Source: Oryzias latipes (Eukaryota > Chordata > Actinopteri > Beloniformes > Adrianichthyidae). From it: a DNA stretch of 64,000 nucleotides. A model generated the notes under the pieces. It saw nothing but the letters and a program-made list of their open reading frames with translations. It was not told the DNA's origin and did no database searches. This document shows, piece by piece, positions 14,861-43,671 of this stretch. Made by a program: the position numbers and the translations under genes. Location: assembly GCF_002234675.1 (NCBI RefSeq), contig NC_019867.2, forward strand, positions 32,120,614 to 32,184,613, read 5' to 3'. Numbering within the stretch: position 1 is the stretch's first letter; every line of letters begins with the position of its first letter.

Positions 14861-16667
14861 CAGCTAAACTGACACCAGGTCATGTCTTCTTCACAGCATG
14901 CATCACCAAAGTGGAAAATGCCCAAAATGGACGTAGCGGCTGAGTGACACGGCCAACAAATGACTAAAATCATCTGTCAACATTTCCGCTGGGGGAACAT
15001 GATGGCGGGTGTGTCGTATAGTCAGGATGGAATCTCAGAAGTGAAGATGAGCAGAGTGAAAGATGGATTGTAGAAGGTTTTCAACCCATGTGCTACGATG
15101 CCAAAGTGCTTTAAAAGTCTCAGCATCTACAGAGCGGAGCAGCACTAAAAGGTCAAAGAAATCTCTGTGTGTCAGGTCTCTGGTCTTCTGTCCCTCAAAG
15201 GCCTCTGTAGATGACAATGAAGATCCTTCTGGACCTTCATTTTAACCTGCAGAGGCCTGTGAGGGACAGATGGATCAAAGTTCAGAAGGATTCTGAGGTC
15301 AGATGAGTCCAAACGTGTTCTTGTCTGTAAGGGGCGGGGGGGGGGGGGGGCACTGCCTGTTCCTGGAGCAAAGCTTCACAGCGCTGCGTGTCTGCAGGAC
15401 ATCAGCGAGATCCGTTTCATCCTGACTGACCCTTCTTGTATTATAATCCTTTTAAGGTCGTGTCGCACAGCTGCTTCCTACATTTGTTCATTTTCCACGT
15501 ATGTAATGTCGGTCTTTCATGATCCACGTCATCCATGAGCGTTTCCTGCGTTCCTCATTCGTCGATGTGCTCAGATGTCCGTCGAGGGTCATTGGTCAGC
15601 CAACGGGTCTTTACGTGAATCCTGTTTTTATCTGATCAGAATTAATGATTAGTTTAGATTTACACAGTTTATGTGTATTTTACATAGTTTATACATAATT
15701 ATTATGTAAATCATTCACAATTTTCTTGTGAGATGCAAATACAAATGTGTCTTTCCGCGACCGTTCCACGTTTGTCTAACTGACTTTTCATGCATGAACC
15801 ACCGATGTATAACTTTTAGATCATGTCTACAGCGCACACATCATGTTAGTTACATACTTGATCCATAAATCACAGATGAACTGCAGAGAAACATCACAAT
15901 AATCACACGGTTCATGTTCTACGTTGGTTTTAAGCAGCAGGTGTCAGAAATGTCACCACAGGAAGATCTGGCCTGTGGCGTTCATAGCCACGTCGCTTTG
16001 TGATCCTTTGATGTCGGCTCCTCCTATCAGTGTGAAGCAGAATTCAGCAAACGTTGGATTGCTCACACACTGATGGGGAACGTGATCTGGGTTTAGAACG
16101 GCGGGAGACACGTTAGTTTTATGGTTTATTCCTACTTCTTCTGTGGTTTTAACGGCGTTCATTCATCGGTGAAAAGACCACAACTTTCCTCACATTTTCC
16201 ACGTGGATTCATGTATGATGTCATGAGACATGGTGACATGTGTGACAGGGGAGGAAAATGTGAAGTATGTTACAAATGTGGATGAATCCTGGTTGGATTG
16301 TGAGTTTGTGTCTCCGGCCGTCAGTCTTTCATCTGGCTGGATGTTTTCCAGGTCGGGCCTTTCTCCCGGTCCAACGTGGCAGCAGTGGCTCTGGGTGAAC
16401 GGGTTCCTGCTGGCCGCGCTCGCCGTGGTGGGGGTCTTCTCTGTGGTGGTGGGGCTGCTGCTGGGCTGCCACCTCTACCTGGTCTCCATCAACTCCACCA
16501 CCTGGGAGTTCATGTCCCGCCACAGGATCCTGTACCTGAAGGACTGCAGGGAGGAGGACAACCCGTTCGACCGCGGCTCTGTCTGCAACCTGTGGGACTT
16601 CTTCTGCAGCTGCAGGACGGTGATGTGGGAGCAGGTCTACCAGAGAAGCACCGCAGATCCCGTCTGA
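12019..16667 (+). CDS. zdhhc12: Palmitoyltransferase ZDHHC12
   Basis: Five exons: 12019-12115, 12662-12795, 13617-13706, 14341-14504 and 16352-16667. All are GT-AG, in phase, and give 266 aa (human 267). Members transfer palmitate to protein cysteines in Golgi/ER membranes. The cysteine-rich domain is in exon 4 ([19 protein letters not shown]), with the catalytic DHHC at about residues 125-128 followed by ENCVGERNH. Four membrane segments are visible: about residues 17-31, 46-65, 140-155 and 175-198. The family TTxE motif appears as TTWEF, followed by NPFDRG near the C-terminus. Exon 4 begins at a tandem CAGCAG acceptor; the downstream AG was preferred because it matches the human LQP junction. 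ZDHHC12 is a close neighbour of PKN3 in human, which supports the assignment. Confidence 0.95.
13241..13432. repeat. 20-bp minisatellite in zdhhc12 intron 2
   Basis: About nine and a half copies of a 20-bp unit (AGCYCCTCCCTCCTGAGGAA) differing only by a C/T change at position 4 and one GAG variant. One strand is strongly pyrimidine-rich (CCTCCCTCC). Confidence 0.95.
14828..14858. repeat. Poly-C tract (31 C)
   Basis: An uninterrupted run of 31 C in the last intron of zdhhc12. Such runs are prone to length errors in sequencing. Confidence 0.9.
15455..16200 (+). repeat. Dispersed repeat family A, copy 1
   Basis: Shares long, diverged similarity in the same orientation with 47410-48030. Examples are the start (AAGGTCGTG...CACAG), the segment GTGCTCAGATGTCCGTCGAG and the segment ACCGTTCCACRTTTGTCTAAC. 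No reading frame is conserved. It lies in the last zdhhc12 intron. A non-autonomous transposon is likely; the family was not identified. Confidence 0.7.
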
Positions 16668-16748
16668 GCTCGAGTGGCAGCTGGAGACGCAGTGACGGAG
16701 CCTCTGACCACAGAGGAAGAACGTCCTAGACTACAGCCGGGACTGTTT

Positions 16749-16754
16749 AATAAA
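16749..16754 (+). terminator. Polyadenylation signal of zdhhc12
   Basis: AATAAA 82 bp after the zdhhc12 stop codon, a normal position for a short 3' UTR. Confidence 0.8.
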
Positions 16755-17590
16755 GGCCTGTATTTACATGGAGGAGAGACGTGCGTCTGCACAGCGTCAC
16801 GCTGAACCCAACGACGCCCAATACTCATCGGTTTGAGCGGGCGGCGTGACGTCTGCAGGAGGACGTTTGCCAAAAGTCTCTGATGGGGAATTGGGAAGAA
16901 AGGATCAGATGTTGTGGTTTGGTGGAGACCCCCATGTGGGGGGGAGGAGGGTCCTGAGGAGCTGCAGGTCTACTGATGAAAATAACACCGCTTTTGCTGC
17001 AGGCCATTGTTTATTGACAGCAGAATGAGGTACAGACCGACGCTCACAGAAACACACAGCTAGCATGTTCAGCAGCACAAAGCGGGTCAGCAGGTGGCGC
17101 TGTCACACCCACGGCGTTGGGTAAAGCAGGCGGAGCTCAGAGACGCGCTGAAGAGGATGTGCAGAATAAAGAACCGTCTTACGAAGCATCAATCTGCAAA
17201 CCCCTTCAGCTGGCCTCAGACATCCATCTGGCTGAGTATAGGAATAGAAATCAATGAAGTCAATGAAGTCAATTCATAGATTAATCTATTATCAATTATC
17301 AATTAACGCTAATTAATCAATTAGCGTTTTGCTGGAAGAACTGAAAATGTTCTCCAGCTGATCTGAACAGTCGTGACCAAAGGTTTAGAGAAGGACACAA
17401 ATCTTAGTTTCCACAAAGTTTGCCGCTAAACTGCTTTCAGATCTTTGTTTCCGTTGATTCTGTGATGAACTGAAATAGAATTCCAAGCCCTTCATGCGTG
17501 TCAACGGCTTCTATCAGCTATTCCATGACATTTATGCAGAGACTCAGTGTTTGCAGTCCGACTGACATGCTGTCAATCAACTTCTGGGCC
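16755..17590. other. Intergenic DNA, nothing recognised
   Basis: No exon recognised on either strand. An AT-rich stretch with short internal repeats (TCAATTAACGCTAATTAATC) lies near 17280-17330. Confidence 0.5.
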
Positions 17591-17599
17591 AAATCATGA

Positions 17600-18420
17600 C
17601 TGACAGCAGAAGTTTGTCAGAGTTGGTGGGTTTTTGTTTGTCCAGCCAAGTTCTCAATGGGATTCAGATCTGGGGAGTTTTCAGGCCATGGACCCAAAAT
17701 GTCAATGTTTTGGTCCCTGAGCCCCTTAGTCCTGACTTTAGCCTCAGGGTCCGGTGCTCCACGGTTCTGGAAGATGCATTGTTGGTCACCAAACTGTTGG
17801 ATTGTTGGAAGGAGTTGCTGTTGGAGGGTGTTTGGTACCATTCTGGATTCATGGCTGTTCGGTCAACATTCTCTCCTGAGTTAACGACTGACATGATCCC
17901 TGAGGTCCTTTAAGGATAGCAGGTTTTTTTCTGGGATTAAGCTCATTTTCATGGCAAAGAAGGACTTTGCAGTTCATCTGATCACTCTTCAGAACATTCT
18001 GGAGTTTATGCTGATTGCTATTATAAAAACTTGAGCAGCAACATTGATGTCGTTCTCAGCACTTTTGGTCATGACTGTAGACCTGCTGTTCCTGCGACAG
18101 AAGAGCTTCTAGTGACAGCTAAGTCCTGGTCTGACGGGGCTCAAAACCTTCAGGAGAGCCTTGGTGAGAATCCCTGGACACAGAACTGCACCGATGTTCT
18201 GATGAAGACGTGTAGCGGTCTGCAGGTAGATGAAGAACGGCACCTAAGGCTCAGATTCAGGGTTCAGCGAAGAGACGGCGACAGCAGAGCTCAGGATTGT
18301 TCAGCCAAAGAACTCAGGATGTGATCCCAGTGGAGAACCACAGCCAGAACTATTCCTCAGCTGGAGACTGAGCCCAACAGAACCTGCTGTGGTTCTGAGG
18401 AGCTTTCAGAGCATCTTTGT
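17600..18420 (-). mobile_element. Tc1/mariner transposase remnant
   Basis: On the minus strand near 17715-17640 the frame reads NIDILGPWPENSPDLNPIEN, the diagnostic Tc1 block holding the second catalytic Asp (SPDLNP). Just upstream are GAP and AKV..KGL segments, typical of 'QQDGAPxHxAK'. Earlier parts are frameshifted and full of stops. The inverted terminal repeats were not located. Confidence 0.85.
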
Positions 18421-18578
18421 TCAGGTGTCGCTCTGCATCAAACTACAGACCATGGCTGATTTTTCTGAGAGAACAGCTGAGCGGGAACCACGAGTCCAAC
18501 GACCCGAAGCTGTTCGGCCCAAAGCCAGCTCTGAAAACCGAGGAAAAACGCAGGAGTTCCTCTGAGGATCCTTTGGGG

Positions 18579-19606
18579 CAGCGGTCCCCAACCGGTTTGA
18601 CGTCTGGCAAATTCTCACGGACCGCATGTTATATGCATGTTAAATGCATGTTATATGTATGTTATGTGTATGTTATATGCATGTTATATGTATGTTATAT
18701 GCATGTTATATGTGGCGGACACACGCTGCAGCAACGCTGCAATAAAGGCAGAGACACGTGATTTTATTTTGACGCGCTAAACATTGGACGTCACACAGGT
18801 GTCATCACCTCCCCCCCCCCTCCTTCCCACACTCATGGTGATAAAATAAGTAAACACAACAGGAAGAAATAACTAAGGCTGAAACAACAGAACTGCCAAA
18901 TGAAACCCGTAGGCAAAAAGAAAGACCCGTGATCAACCCTATTCTGACCAAAGCAGGCAAAGGGGATGGATTCCCATAATTCCCTGTTCTGCCAGCTCCC
19001 ACGGTAACCCCTGCAGCCTGTTAAACTCCCACAGCAGACCAAACGTGCACGTGACCCACACTACAGTACCACATAGTAATATATGACCTGCATGAAAACT
19101 GTGGTATTTACTAAACAAAACAATAAACATGAATTATGACATGAGCAACACTCTCTGGTCGCTATGGTAACATTTAAACATGCCTTCAAAATAAGAGCAT
19201 GGAAAATCCAACTCACCAAAATGCTGAATATGAAGGGAATCTCCCGTTGGGATAAATCCGTATTTTAGGTAGGACTCCTGATACTGTCTATTATATGTAG
19301 CTTTATTTTTTTGGAGGTTGAAGGCTCCTGTTCTGTCTCCTGGATGGGCCTTTCCCACTTTGGCAAAGAAACTTTCCAGACGTTTGTTTGTTTTTTACTC
19401 ATTTTGCTAGTTCCTGTGTTTTATTTTAGCGGTATCCTATCACGTGACCGAGAGGAGCCAATTGGCCTGCGTCAAGAGTTTCATAGACGGATGGAACAGA
19501 GAATCTGGCAATTTTTCAAAATAAAAGATCTTTCAGGTCCTGAAATAAATAAAACGGAAGTTATGTAAGTTATTTTATTTTTTCTGTGCGGCCCAGTCCC
19601 AGACAT
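18579..19606. mobile_element. hAT-type DNA transposon remnant
   Basis: The left end CAGCGGTCCCCAACC (18579-18593), followed by CACGGACCGCATG, matches the usual start of fish/vertebrate hAT elements of the ZBED-like group. Near 19573-19600 the sequence TTTTATTTTTTCTGTGCGGC resembles the 3' subterminal region of the same group. In between, the minus strand near 19290-19230 encodes RQYQESYLKYGFIPTGDS, like the N-terminus of ZBED/FAM200-type hAT transposases (RKYDESYLxxGF). The right terminal repeat is eroded, so the end is approximate. Confidence 0.6.
18630..18715. repeat. About 10-bp AT-rich tandem repeat
   Basis: Eight to nine copies of a unit close to TATGTATGTTA/TATGCATGTTA, just inside the left end of the hAT remnant. 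Confidence 0.8.
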
Positions 19607-20748
19607 TCATTTCTACACAGCTGAAGATGTGAACGATCAGAACAAATGCAGTTGAATTTGGATTCTGGCTCTCGTGTGCATGACTGCCTTTAGGAGGTTC
19701 TGGTATCAGGGATTTATTCCACCCAGGATAAGAGTTTTTTTAAAGTTCAGTTTTCTTTGAAAGATTTGTTTTTGAGGAGAGTTTTGATTTTGTTTACATT
19801 CTGTTACTGAATAAAGACGATTTATGTTTGATAGAACGCCATCCCTGTCTGTTTTTTGGGAGGGGGGTCATAGCTGGCCGTATTCAGTGGATTTTCCTCA
19901 TGATCTGAGCTCATGTGTTGTCAGAGTCCAGCTCCATGCCGTTCTTCTGCTTCCACGGTCTCTGCTGGAATCACCTGATCTGTTAGCTGGACACAGTTCA
20001 TGTCAACGTCACATCTGGATGGATGGATGGATGGAGGAACGTCTCCCTAATCATCATACCACCTCCACGCGTTTGCATCCGCATGCTTTTCTCAGATTGA
20101 GCTGCAGCCGACCGTCGATGCTGGTGAGGGGAATTTCCCGCGCTGACCCATCTTCTGACAGCATTGTCCTGCTCTCCGTGTTTTTTCAGATTACATTTCT
20201 GCATCAAAGTTTCTGAACTGTCATGGTTTCAAACATCATGACTGTATGAACTGTGAAACCAGTTTGAAGCCGCTTTACATGATGAAACAGGAGATTATGA
20301 GCTTTTTTTCCAGCTGTATCTAGATTCATGTTAGCGGTTAGCTTAAGGCAGCTGAAGCGCTTCGATGAGGAGACGCTCACATCACAAAGTAACTTTAAAG
20401 GGTCGTTTAGAGAAGAAATGAGCCGAAAACGGAGCGCATGGTGGAGCGCATGGCCCCCTCTGCTGTTCATCAACAGTCAGGAGACGTTTGAAAGGTCCAG
20501 TCAGGCTGCAGGAGGGGAGGGGGCTCTAAAGATCGACAGGTCACAGTTTGACAGTGGGAATGCTGCAGCAGCTGATCTGCAGAATGAGAGAGGGATCAGG
20601 AGGAAGTCCAGCTTTGCTTCAGCTCCTGGGTGTCTTTCCCTCTGGTCTCTTCTAAGCACAGAATGGGTGGTGGGATCTGCAGGGTGGAGATGACGGTTCC
20701 CGGTGAGGTAGATCGTGGACGGACGGGACCGCGTGCTGTCGTCCTCTT
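19607..20748. other. Intergenic DNA between hAT remnant and pkn3 3' end
   Basis: No exon recognised. The part closest to 20748 should contain the pkn3 3' UTR (minus strand), but no convincing AATAAA was assigned. A short GGAT microsatellite lies at about 20014-20034. Confidence 0.45.
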
Positions 20749-35495
<14,747 letters not shown>

Positions 35496-35525
35496 CTGGA
35501 TAACAACATCACATCGAAGCCTCAC

Positions 35526-37500
35526 TTACGCACTGACAGATGACTTAGGACTGAAGCGTGTGTACACAACATCACACAACACAACACAACACATCCATTC
35601 ATGCTTGAAGTGGACAACAGCGAGCAGGAAAACAGAAAAAGAAGTGAGAACAACATGTTTGTGTCCAGCAGAAAGGGTATGACTTTGCACTTCACCGACC
35701 TGATGGTTGCTCGACTCCCCGCTGAAAAAGGACTAATTTGTCATCCTGGAGGGGGGGCTTCTCACGTTGCACCTCTTCACCTTCACTATCTTTGGATCCC
35801 GGTGAGTCCCCGGTGTCACGGTGCGTTCACGGACACACTCTTCTGGTGAGGCACTTTGACATCCTGAGGCTTGGCTCAGCCGGCGCGTCCTGTTGTTTGT
35901 TTCCGCATCTCTGCTACATCCAGACCCACACCCTCCTGTCTCTGTCCTGCCTCTTTTAGAGGGCTTGTTTCTGCTGGAGGACGGAAGAATTCCTCCTCAG
36001 AGGCAGCGCTGCTGCTGCTGCTGCTGCTGCTGCTCTGCCAGCCCTCATCGTCTGCTCTGGGCTTGGCATTGGCCGCCGCGTGACCACATGTTCCTGTCCT
36101 GCCACCAACCGGAGGACACAGAGCTGCTGCTCTTGCCGGGACACAGCAGAGATCAGCCTGCTGGGATGGAGATTTGACCGTCTGGACGTCAGCCACGTTC
36201 AGACGGCGGTCTAAGGCTGAACACGTTCAGGCAGAAGCTTCTGCAGGGCGCAAACCCTTCAACCATTCTGAATCTTAAAGTGACGACAAGGACAGGGCTC
36301 TGAAGCTCCTGCCATTCTGCTGCTGCTGCTCCTGTCCCGTCACTGAAACGAGTGAAGAGGCGCATTTCTGATGAGGCTAAAGAGGAAGATGAACACATGA
36401 AGCATCTTTTGAACCGGTTGGCATAAAAGTCTGCATGGAGCTGCTCTCCATGCAGCAGTGAGATGTGCATTTAAATGGACAAAGTCAGACAGATTTTCCA
36501 AACATGCTATCATGTGGATGGATTTTCACAATAAATCAATCATTGCTGCAAAGCAGGTTAAAGAGCCGCTTTTCAAAATATCTTTATGGTGTTTTTCAAA
36601 GGCTTTATTGCAGGTATGTGCACAGTATATTTTTAAAACCCCTGTTATAATAATTGTACTGGTTATCTAACAATTAAACATATTTCAGAAAGACATAAAA
36701 ATTAGAAATGTTTATCAAATATGATCTGTAAATAGTTTGCAAGAATTGTGCTTTCAAAACACGAAATTACCAAGATTACTATTTAATTATGTGTACAGGG
36801 AAATTGAAACCATGCAACAGTTATTAACAAATATTTTGGGAACAGCTACATGACCGGTGGGAAGATATTTTTCCATAACTGGCAACATTTTCATTAAGCA
36901 GCATCATATTTTGCATCATATTAGAAAATAAAAGAGAAGAGATCTGTTTAAACATAATTCTTTGCCTTGCTAAGTTTAACAAACACAAAAGATATAGAAT
37001 ATTTAAAAACAAACTGAAACTGTTCACAAAAATCCAAACAATCTATAGTAGATTAAGAACTTCCCTTTTGTTTCTGCAGGTGAATAAAAATGTTTTTTGT
37101 TTCACTTTGTTGAGATGAATCTTTATTCTGGTATTAGCTTTGTTTCTGCATTTGGGTTCCTTCAAAGACTTTGTTTATGACGTCAACCCATGTCTTGTAA
37201 TGTTTAATCTAGTTCAATGTTCTGTAATGCTGTGATTGCTCAATTTAAAAAAGACAATTATTAAACCGCTACATTTTGAGTGAAGCAAAAACTGAAGAGA
37301 TTCTTTTGCACCGGAGACAGAAAGAGATCAAACACTGGAATAATATGGTTCAAATGGGTCAAGTATCGTTGATGTGGAGGATCAAAGAAGAACTACAAGT
37401 GGAACAAATATAAACTTATATTAACATCTGAGATCTAAGAGATGCTGTTCATTCATCCTGCTGCTGGTCTCCCACGCTTTCTGACACAGTCGCCTCCATT
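35526..37500. other. No exon recognised upstream of pkn3 first visible exon
   Basis: The missing pkn3 exons (HR1a and first half of HR1b) were searched for here on the minus strand and not found. A CTG/CAG microsatellite (about seven units) lies at 36007-36034. The rest is AT-rich with no recognised repeat. Confidence 0.5.
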
Positions 37501-37965
37501 GGCGCTGTGCAGAGGCGCGAGCCTTCTTTCTAAGTGCGCGAGTGCGAGGCGGTCCGCCCGAACATTTGGCTGGAGCTAATGTGTTTTTTCCAACTCCGTC
37601 CATTTCATCCCTTTAATTTTTATTTGGTAAAATCTGGGGTATTATTAAAGTTTTTTATTTTATTTTGCGCGAGGTTTTCAGAGAGAAGACGCCACCAAAT
37701 CAATAAACAGCAGTCAAGCAGTGAGACCTACTTTGAGAGGCGGAGCTCGTGTCTGCTCGATTCGGCGAGGCGCGTTCGTAATGAAAGGAGCGCGTGAGCA
37801 GAGCTCGCGGTGACTTCCTCGCGCATCGGCAGCTACATTGTGTGTGAGGCGGCACGTTGTTGTCTTCTCCACGCTGAACCACGCAGCGAATTCAGCTTCT
37901 TCGCGGACAGTGAAAGACGCGGGCTGCTTCCCAGACGCCTCTACGTTACTCCGGCCTGCAGAAAC

Positions 37966-40381
<2,416 letters not shown>

Positions 40382-40594
40382 GAAGCGCCGCCTGTCAAGA
40401 CCCTCTTTTTTTCCCCAGTTGTACTCGGGAGCAATTTTTTTTTTTTAATTTTATATTCGTTGGTGCTTCACTTTCCACTCTGAAGCGTCATCAATAATTG
40501 GTGCCATGTTATGTTTTCCTTTTATTCATCGAAGGCCTGTGGCACAATGCCCTGAATTGTGAGTACAATACCCGACTTGATCTAAAAACAAAAA

Positions 40595-40600
40595 AATAAA
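40595..40600 (+). terminator. Polyadenylation signal of set (proximal)
   Basis: AATAAA 214 bp after the set stop codon. A second hexamer at 40943-40948 could give a longer 3' UTR that would overlap the 3' end of the convergent CULT-domain gene. Confidence 0.7.
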
Positions 40601-40797
40601 GCCTAAAACAGAATGGGTTCAGCATCCTGAGTAGAGTTTCAAGACGATTCTGTGTCGGTCTTGTCTGGTAAATCAACTCGAGCTGTGGTGTAGTGATCTA
40701 GCACTAGCAGACCTCTATTCCTTTTTGTTTCTTCTTCAGTGGGACGCTGTGTCCTCGTATTTCTCCCCGTGTGGTTTGACAGTACCAGCTCATTCCT

Positions 40798-40803
40798 TTT
40801 ATT
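40798..40803 (-). terminator. Polyadenylation signal of the CULT-domain gene
   Basis: TTTATT on the plus strand reads AATAAA on the minus strand, about 280 bp after the CULT gene stop codon. It lies between the two set polyadenylation signals. Confidence 0.55.
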
Positions 40804-41079
40804 TGTCATGTTCAGGGGGGGGGATCAGTTGGGGAGGGGCAAGAGTAATTGGGGAGAGTGGTTATTTTGACACCATGGGATTTTTGTTTCTTCTTCATTG
40901 TATTGTTTTACAGATATCCACCAGATTTGAAATGACATTTTTAATAAAGAACAAAACTGAACAAAAGGCTCGTACATGTGGCCCCTGCTGTCGTGTCTCT
41001 TGTGAGGTGGGCTGGCCGTGTCCCACTGCAGGTCTGAATGTCGGTGGTCACACCCAAAGCTGACTTGGGTTTGGACGCG

Positions 41080-41673
41080 TCAGCTCACAAAAGACTTGGG
41101 TGTCATGAGGAGACTTGAAGCGAACTCTTCAGTCAGGATTTGCTGTGCGATCAAAGCCACAAAGGTGCTGGACTCCTCAGACTTTGTGTCTGTCCGTTCC
41201 GCCGGCTGGAAGGCCCAGCCTGGAAAGACAAGGTGGAAATCAGTGGAGTCCTGGAGTGACCCGGAGAGGTCAGAGGTCACCTACCCACCTACATGAGACC
41301 TACACCTGGGGCACGTGGCCACAGTCCACGAGAACCCGGGGAACCAGGAGAAGCGCTCGTCCGCCGGCCAGTGTTGGGTGACGTCTGCCTTTCTGAACGT
41401 CACCACCTCGAACTGGACCCCGTGGGGGTTCTCGAACAGCTGCACGTTCACCCGCCGCCCGTTCACCAGCGTGTCGTTGCGCGTGGACAGGGCCAGCCGG
41501 CTGGGGACGAAGCGGATGTCGGCCCCGGAGGCCAGCTCCTGTCCGCAGGCCCTGCAGAGCACGGACGTGTCGGAGCTGCTCCTCTGCTCGCACGGGCGCG
41601 CGAGCTGGCAGCGCAGGAGCCACAGCAGCTGCACTCTGAGCGCGTGGACAAAGATGGTCCTCGCGCGTGCCAT
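41080..41673 (-). CDS. Small secreted-type CULT-domain protein (cereblon-like)
   Basis: Two exons, 41673-41289 and 41219-41080, joined GT-AG in phase 1, giving 174 aa (181 if an upstream in-frame ATG at 41694 is used). The N-terminus (MARARTIF...LLWLL) is a plausible signal peptide. The rest is a CULT domain, the thalidomide-binding fold of cereblon: a first zinc pair CRAC, NPHG, SWFPGFSWTVA, then the second zinc pair CPRC and SHVGWAF across the intron. The three tryptophans of the ligand cage (human CRBN W380, W386, W400) are all present; the His before the first (CRBN H378) is Phe here. The Lon-like and DDB1-binding parts of cereblon are absent. Eukaryotic secreted CULT proteins are a known but functionally uncharacterised family, so ligand binding is inference. 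Gene symbol unknown to me. Confidence 0.85.
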
Positions 41674-41694
41674 TGTTGACTCGCGTGAGGCCAA

Positions 41695-42214
41695 GCTAGG
41701 CTAGCTTAGCCCCTTTGTTTTTAGCTGCGGTGGCGCGCGCGGCGGGAAAACCACCGTCTGTACGCTGTTGAGCGGGACTTCTAAGGAAACCCGAAAGACG
41801 TTCAAATAATTGGTACGAAGCCCAACTTCCATAAAAAAATACTGTCATCTGTTTGTGAATTTTGAACTAAAGTCTCGATAGTGTGACGCTAACTGTGCCC
41901 GGAAAGCATTTCTGGAACAGGAAGTAGACATTCGTTTCCTGTTCAGGGACTCGCGGCTCACACACGGTCATCGTTTCACAGACAGAATCACGGTGACGTT
42001 TTCCTCCACAAAGGGACGTGGTTCAGATCCCAGAACAGAGACTGGAGCTTCAGAGCTGCTGCTGTCCTCATGGCTGCTGCACATGTTGAAATCTCTAGTG
42101 ATGTTATGATGTAGCAGATGACGTCATCAGGTCTGATGTAAACTTAAAAAAAGCTAAGACTTATGCAGTGTCAAATATATATATATATAGATATATAGAT
42201 ATAAATATATTCAT
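41695..42214. other. Intergenic DNA with AT-dinucleotide microsatellite
   Basis: Starts with the GC-rich 5' flank of the CULT gene. Ends with a TA/GATA-rich microsatellite near 42174-42210. No gene seen. Confidence 0.5.
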
Positions 42215-43590
42215 TCATCTTCTTCCGTTCCACCCCTTTCGGGGTCTCGGTGCTGCTGGAGCCTATCCCGGCCACTTGTGGGCGAAGGCGGGACACCCTG
42301 CTCAGGTCGTCAGTCTGTCGCTGGATAGTGTGTCTGGAATCACACTTAGGCTACGTTCACACTGCAGGGCTTAATGCACAATTCGGATTTTTTCAAAAAA
42401 TCCGAATTGTTTGCTAGACCGTTCACATTTCCAAGTAAATCCGAACTTTTGTGATCTCCAGTGTGACCGTGACACGACCCAAACGAGACCCGCATGCGCA
42501 GAAGCCAGAAGAATACTCAACGGTGAACGATGTCACTCGTTGTTTGCGGAGCAAACGTTAACATGGATGTCAACAACAGTGTTGTCAAAAGCGGAACTCT
42601 TTTTGTAATATTAAATTTATTTTCACAAAGGAGCAGCACAATTACAATCTTCTCATTTTAAGAAGGCAATGGAGTCGGGATCGTCTGTACCCACTGTTGT
42701 GGAAGAGGAATGTGTATGTGTTGGGGCCGCGCGCCCGCGTGTGTGTGTGTGCAAGCGCGTGCCGTGATAGAGAATAGGGGGGGGGGGCAGTGTGGGCGTG
42801 CATTCATGTTGTGTGTTACGGAGGACGGTAATAAAAGAAGGTTTCCCCCAGAATAAATGCTATGGACTCTTTATCAACCCGTTCTGGAGAATCTAAGGAT
42901 CAGAACAGGGAGGAGGAGGAGGATCGCCTCGGGTCCCCCGCGCTTCTGAGCACGGTGGAAAGGGGAGAAAGAAAAAAAAGTTATCGCGGTAAAGGTTCAA
43001 CACCACGCTCGGCCATTTATCTGGAAATTTTTTCAAAAACCGCCCAGTTGCGATCAGAGCCCTGGAGTTTGGCCTGAAAAGAGCGATCAGCCCAAATATC
43101 AATCCAATCAGTGACCTCCCTTCCCTTCCACTGTCTGGTCTCAGCAGCATCGTCCACCATGGTTAATGTTTACGTTCTCGTTCCCGCCTACTTCAATGCA
43201 GAATGATGACGTTTGTTGCGTGTCGATGACGTACAGTTCGGAATCAAGTCGCCTGGCCGGTCAGACGGCGGTCGCAATTGAAAAGAACGGCTACAATTCG
43301 GAATCAGGACGGCAAACCCACGGGGCCTGGGTCGCATTTGAAAAGATCCGATCTGTGTCATTCAGACTGTCATGAAAAGATCGGAATTGGGCCGCTTAGG
43401 GGCAAAAAAATCGGAATTGGGTCGTTTCAGCCTGCAGTGTGAACGTAGCCTAGTGACAATTTAGAGTACCCAATTAACCTATGAAAACCCACACAGAAAG
43501 GCCCCCCATTGATGTTCTGGGTCGGGTCCCCCAGCCTGGACCTTCTTGCTGTGAGGTAAGAGCGCCAACTACTGCGCCACCGTGCAGCCG
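42215..43590 (+). repeat. LINE/SINE-like 3' repeat split by a DNA transposon
   Basis: Parts at 42215-42346 (TTCGGGGTCTCGG...CTATCCCGGC...GGCGGGACACCCTG) and 43453-43590 (GTGACAATTTAGAGTACCCA...CTTGCTGTGAGG...CTGCGCCACCGTGC) are the two halves of a repeat common in fish. They are separated by the element at 42349-43450 and rejoin cleanly across it. Confidence 0.75.
42349..43450. mobile_element. 1.1-kb non-autonomous DNA transposon, TA-flanked
   Basis: Perfect 20-bp terminal inverted repeats: GGCTACGTTCACACTGCAGG at the left and its reverse complement at the right. Each end is flanked by TA (42347-42348 and 43451-43452), and removing the element plus one TA restores a contiguous repeat. Subterminal AATCCGAATT palindromes occur near both ends. 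No transposase frame remains. A TA-duplicating family (Tc1-like) or a TWA-duplicating one (PIF/Harbinger-like) is possible. Confidence 0.85.
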
Positions 43591-43671
43591 TTTCTGAGTA
43601 TTAATTCAAGCAAATTGTTTTGAATAAGAAGCAGATGAAAATAATGCACTTCAAAGGATAGTAGTCATTAA

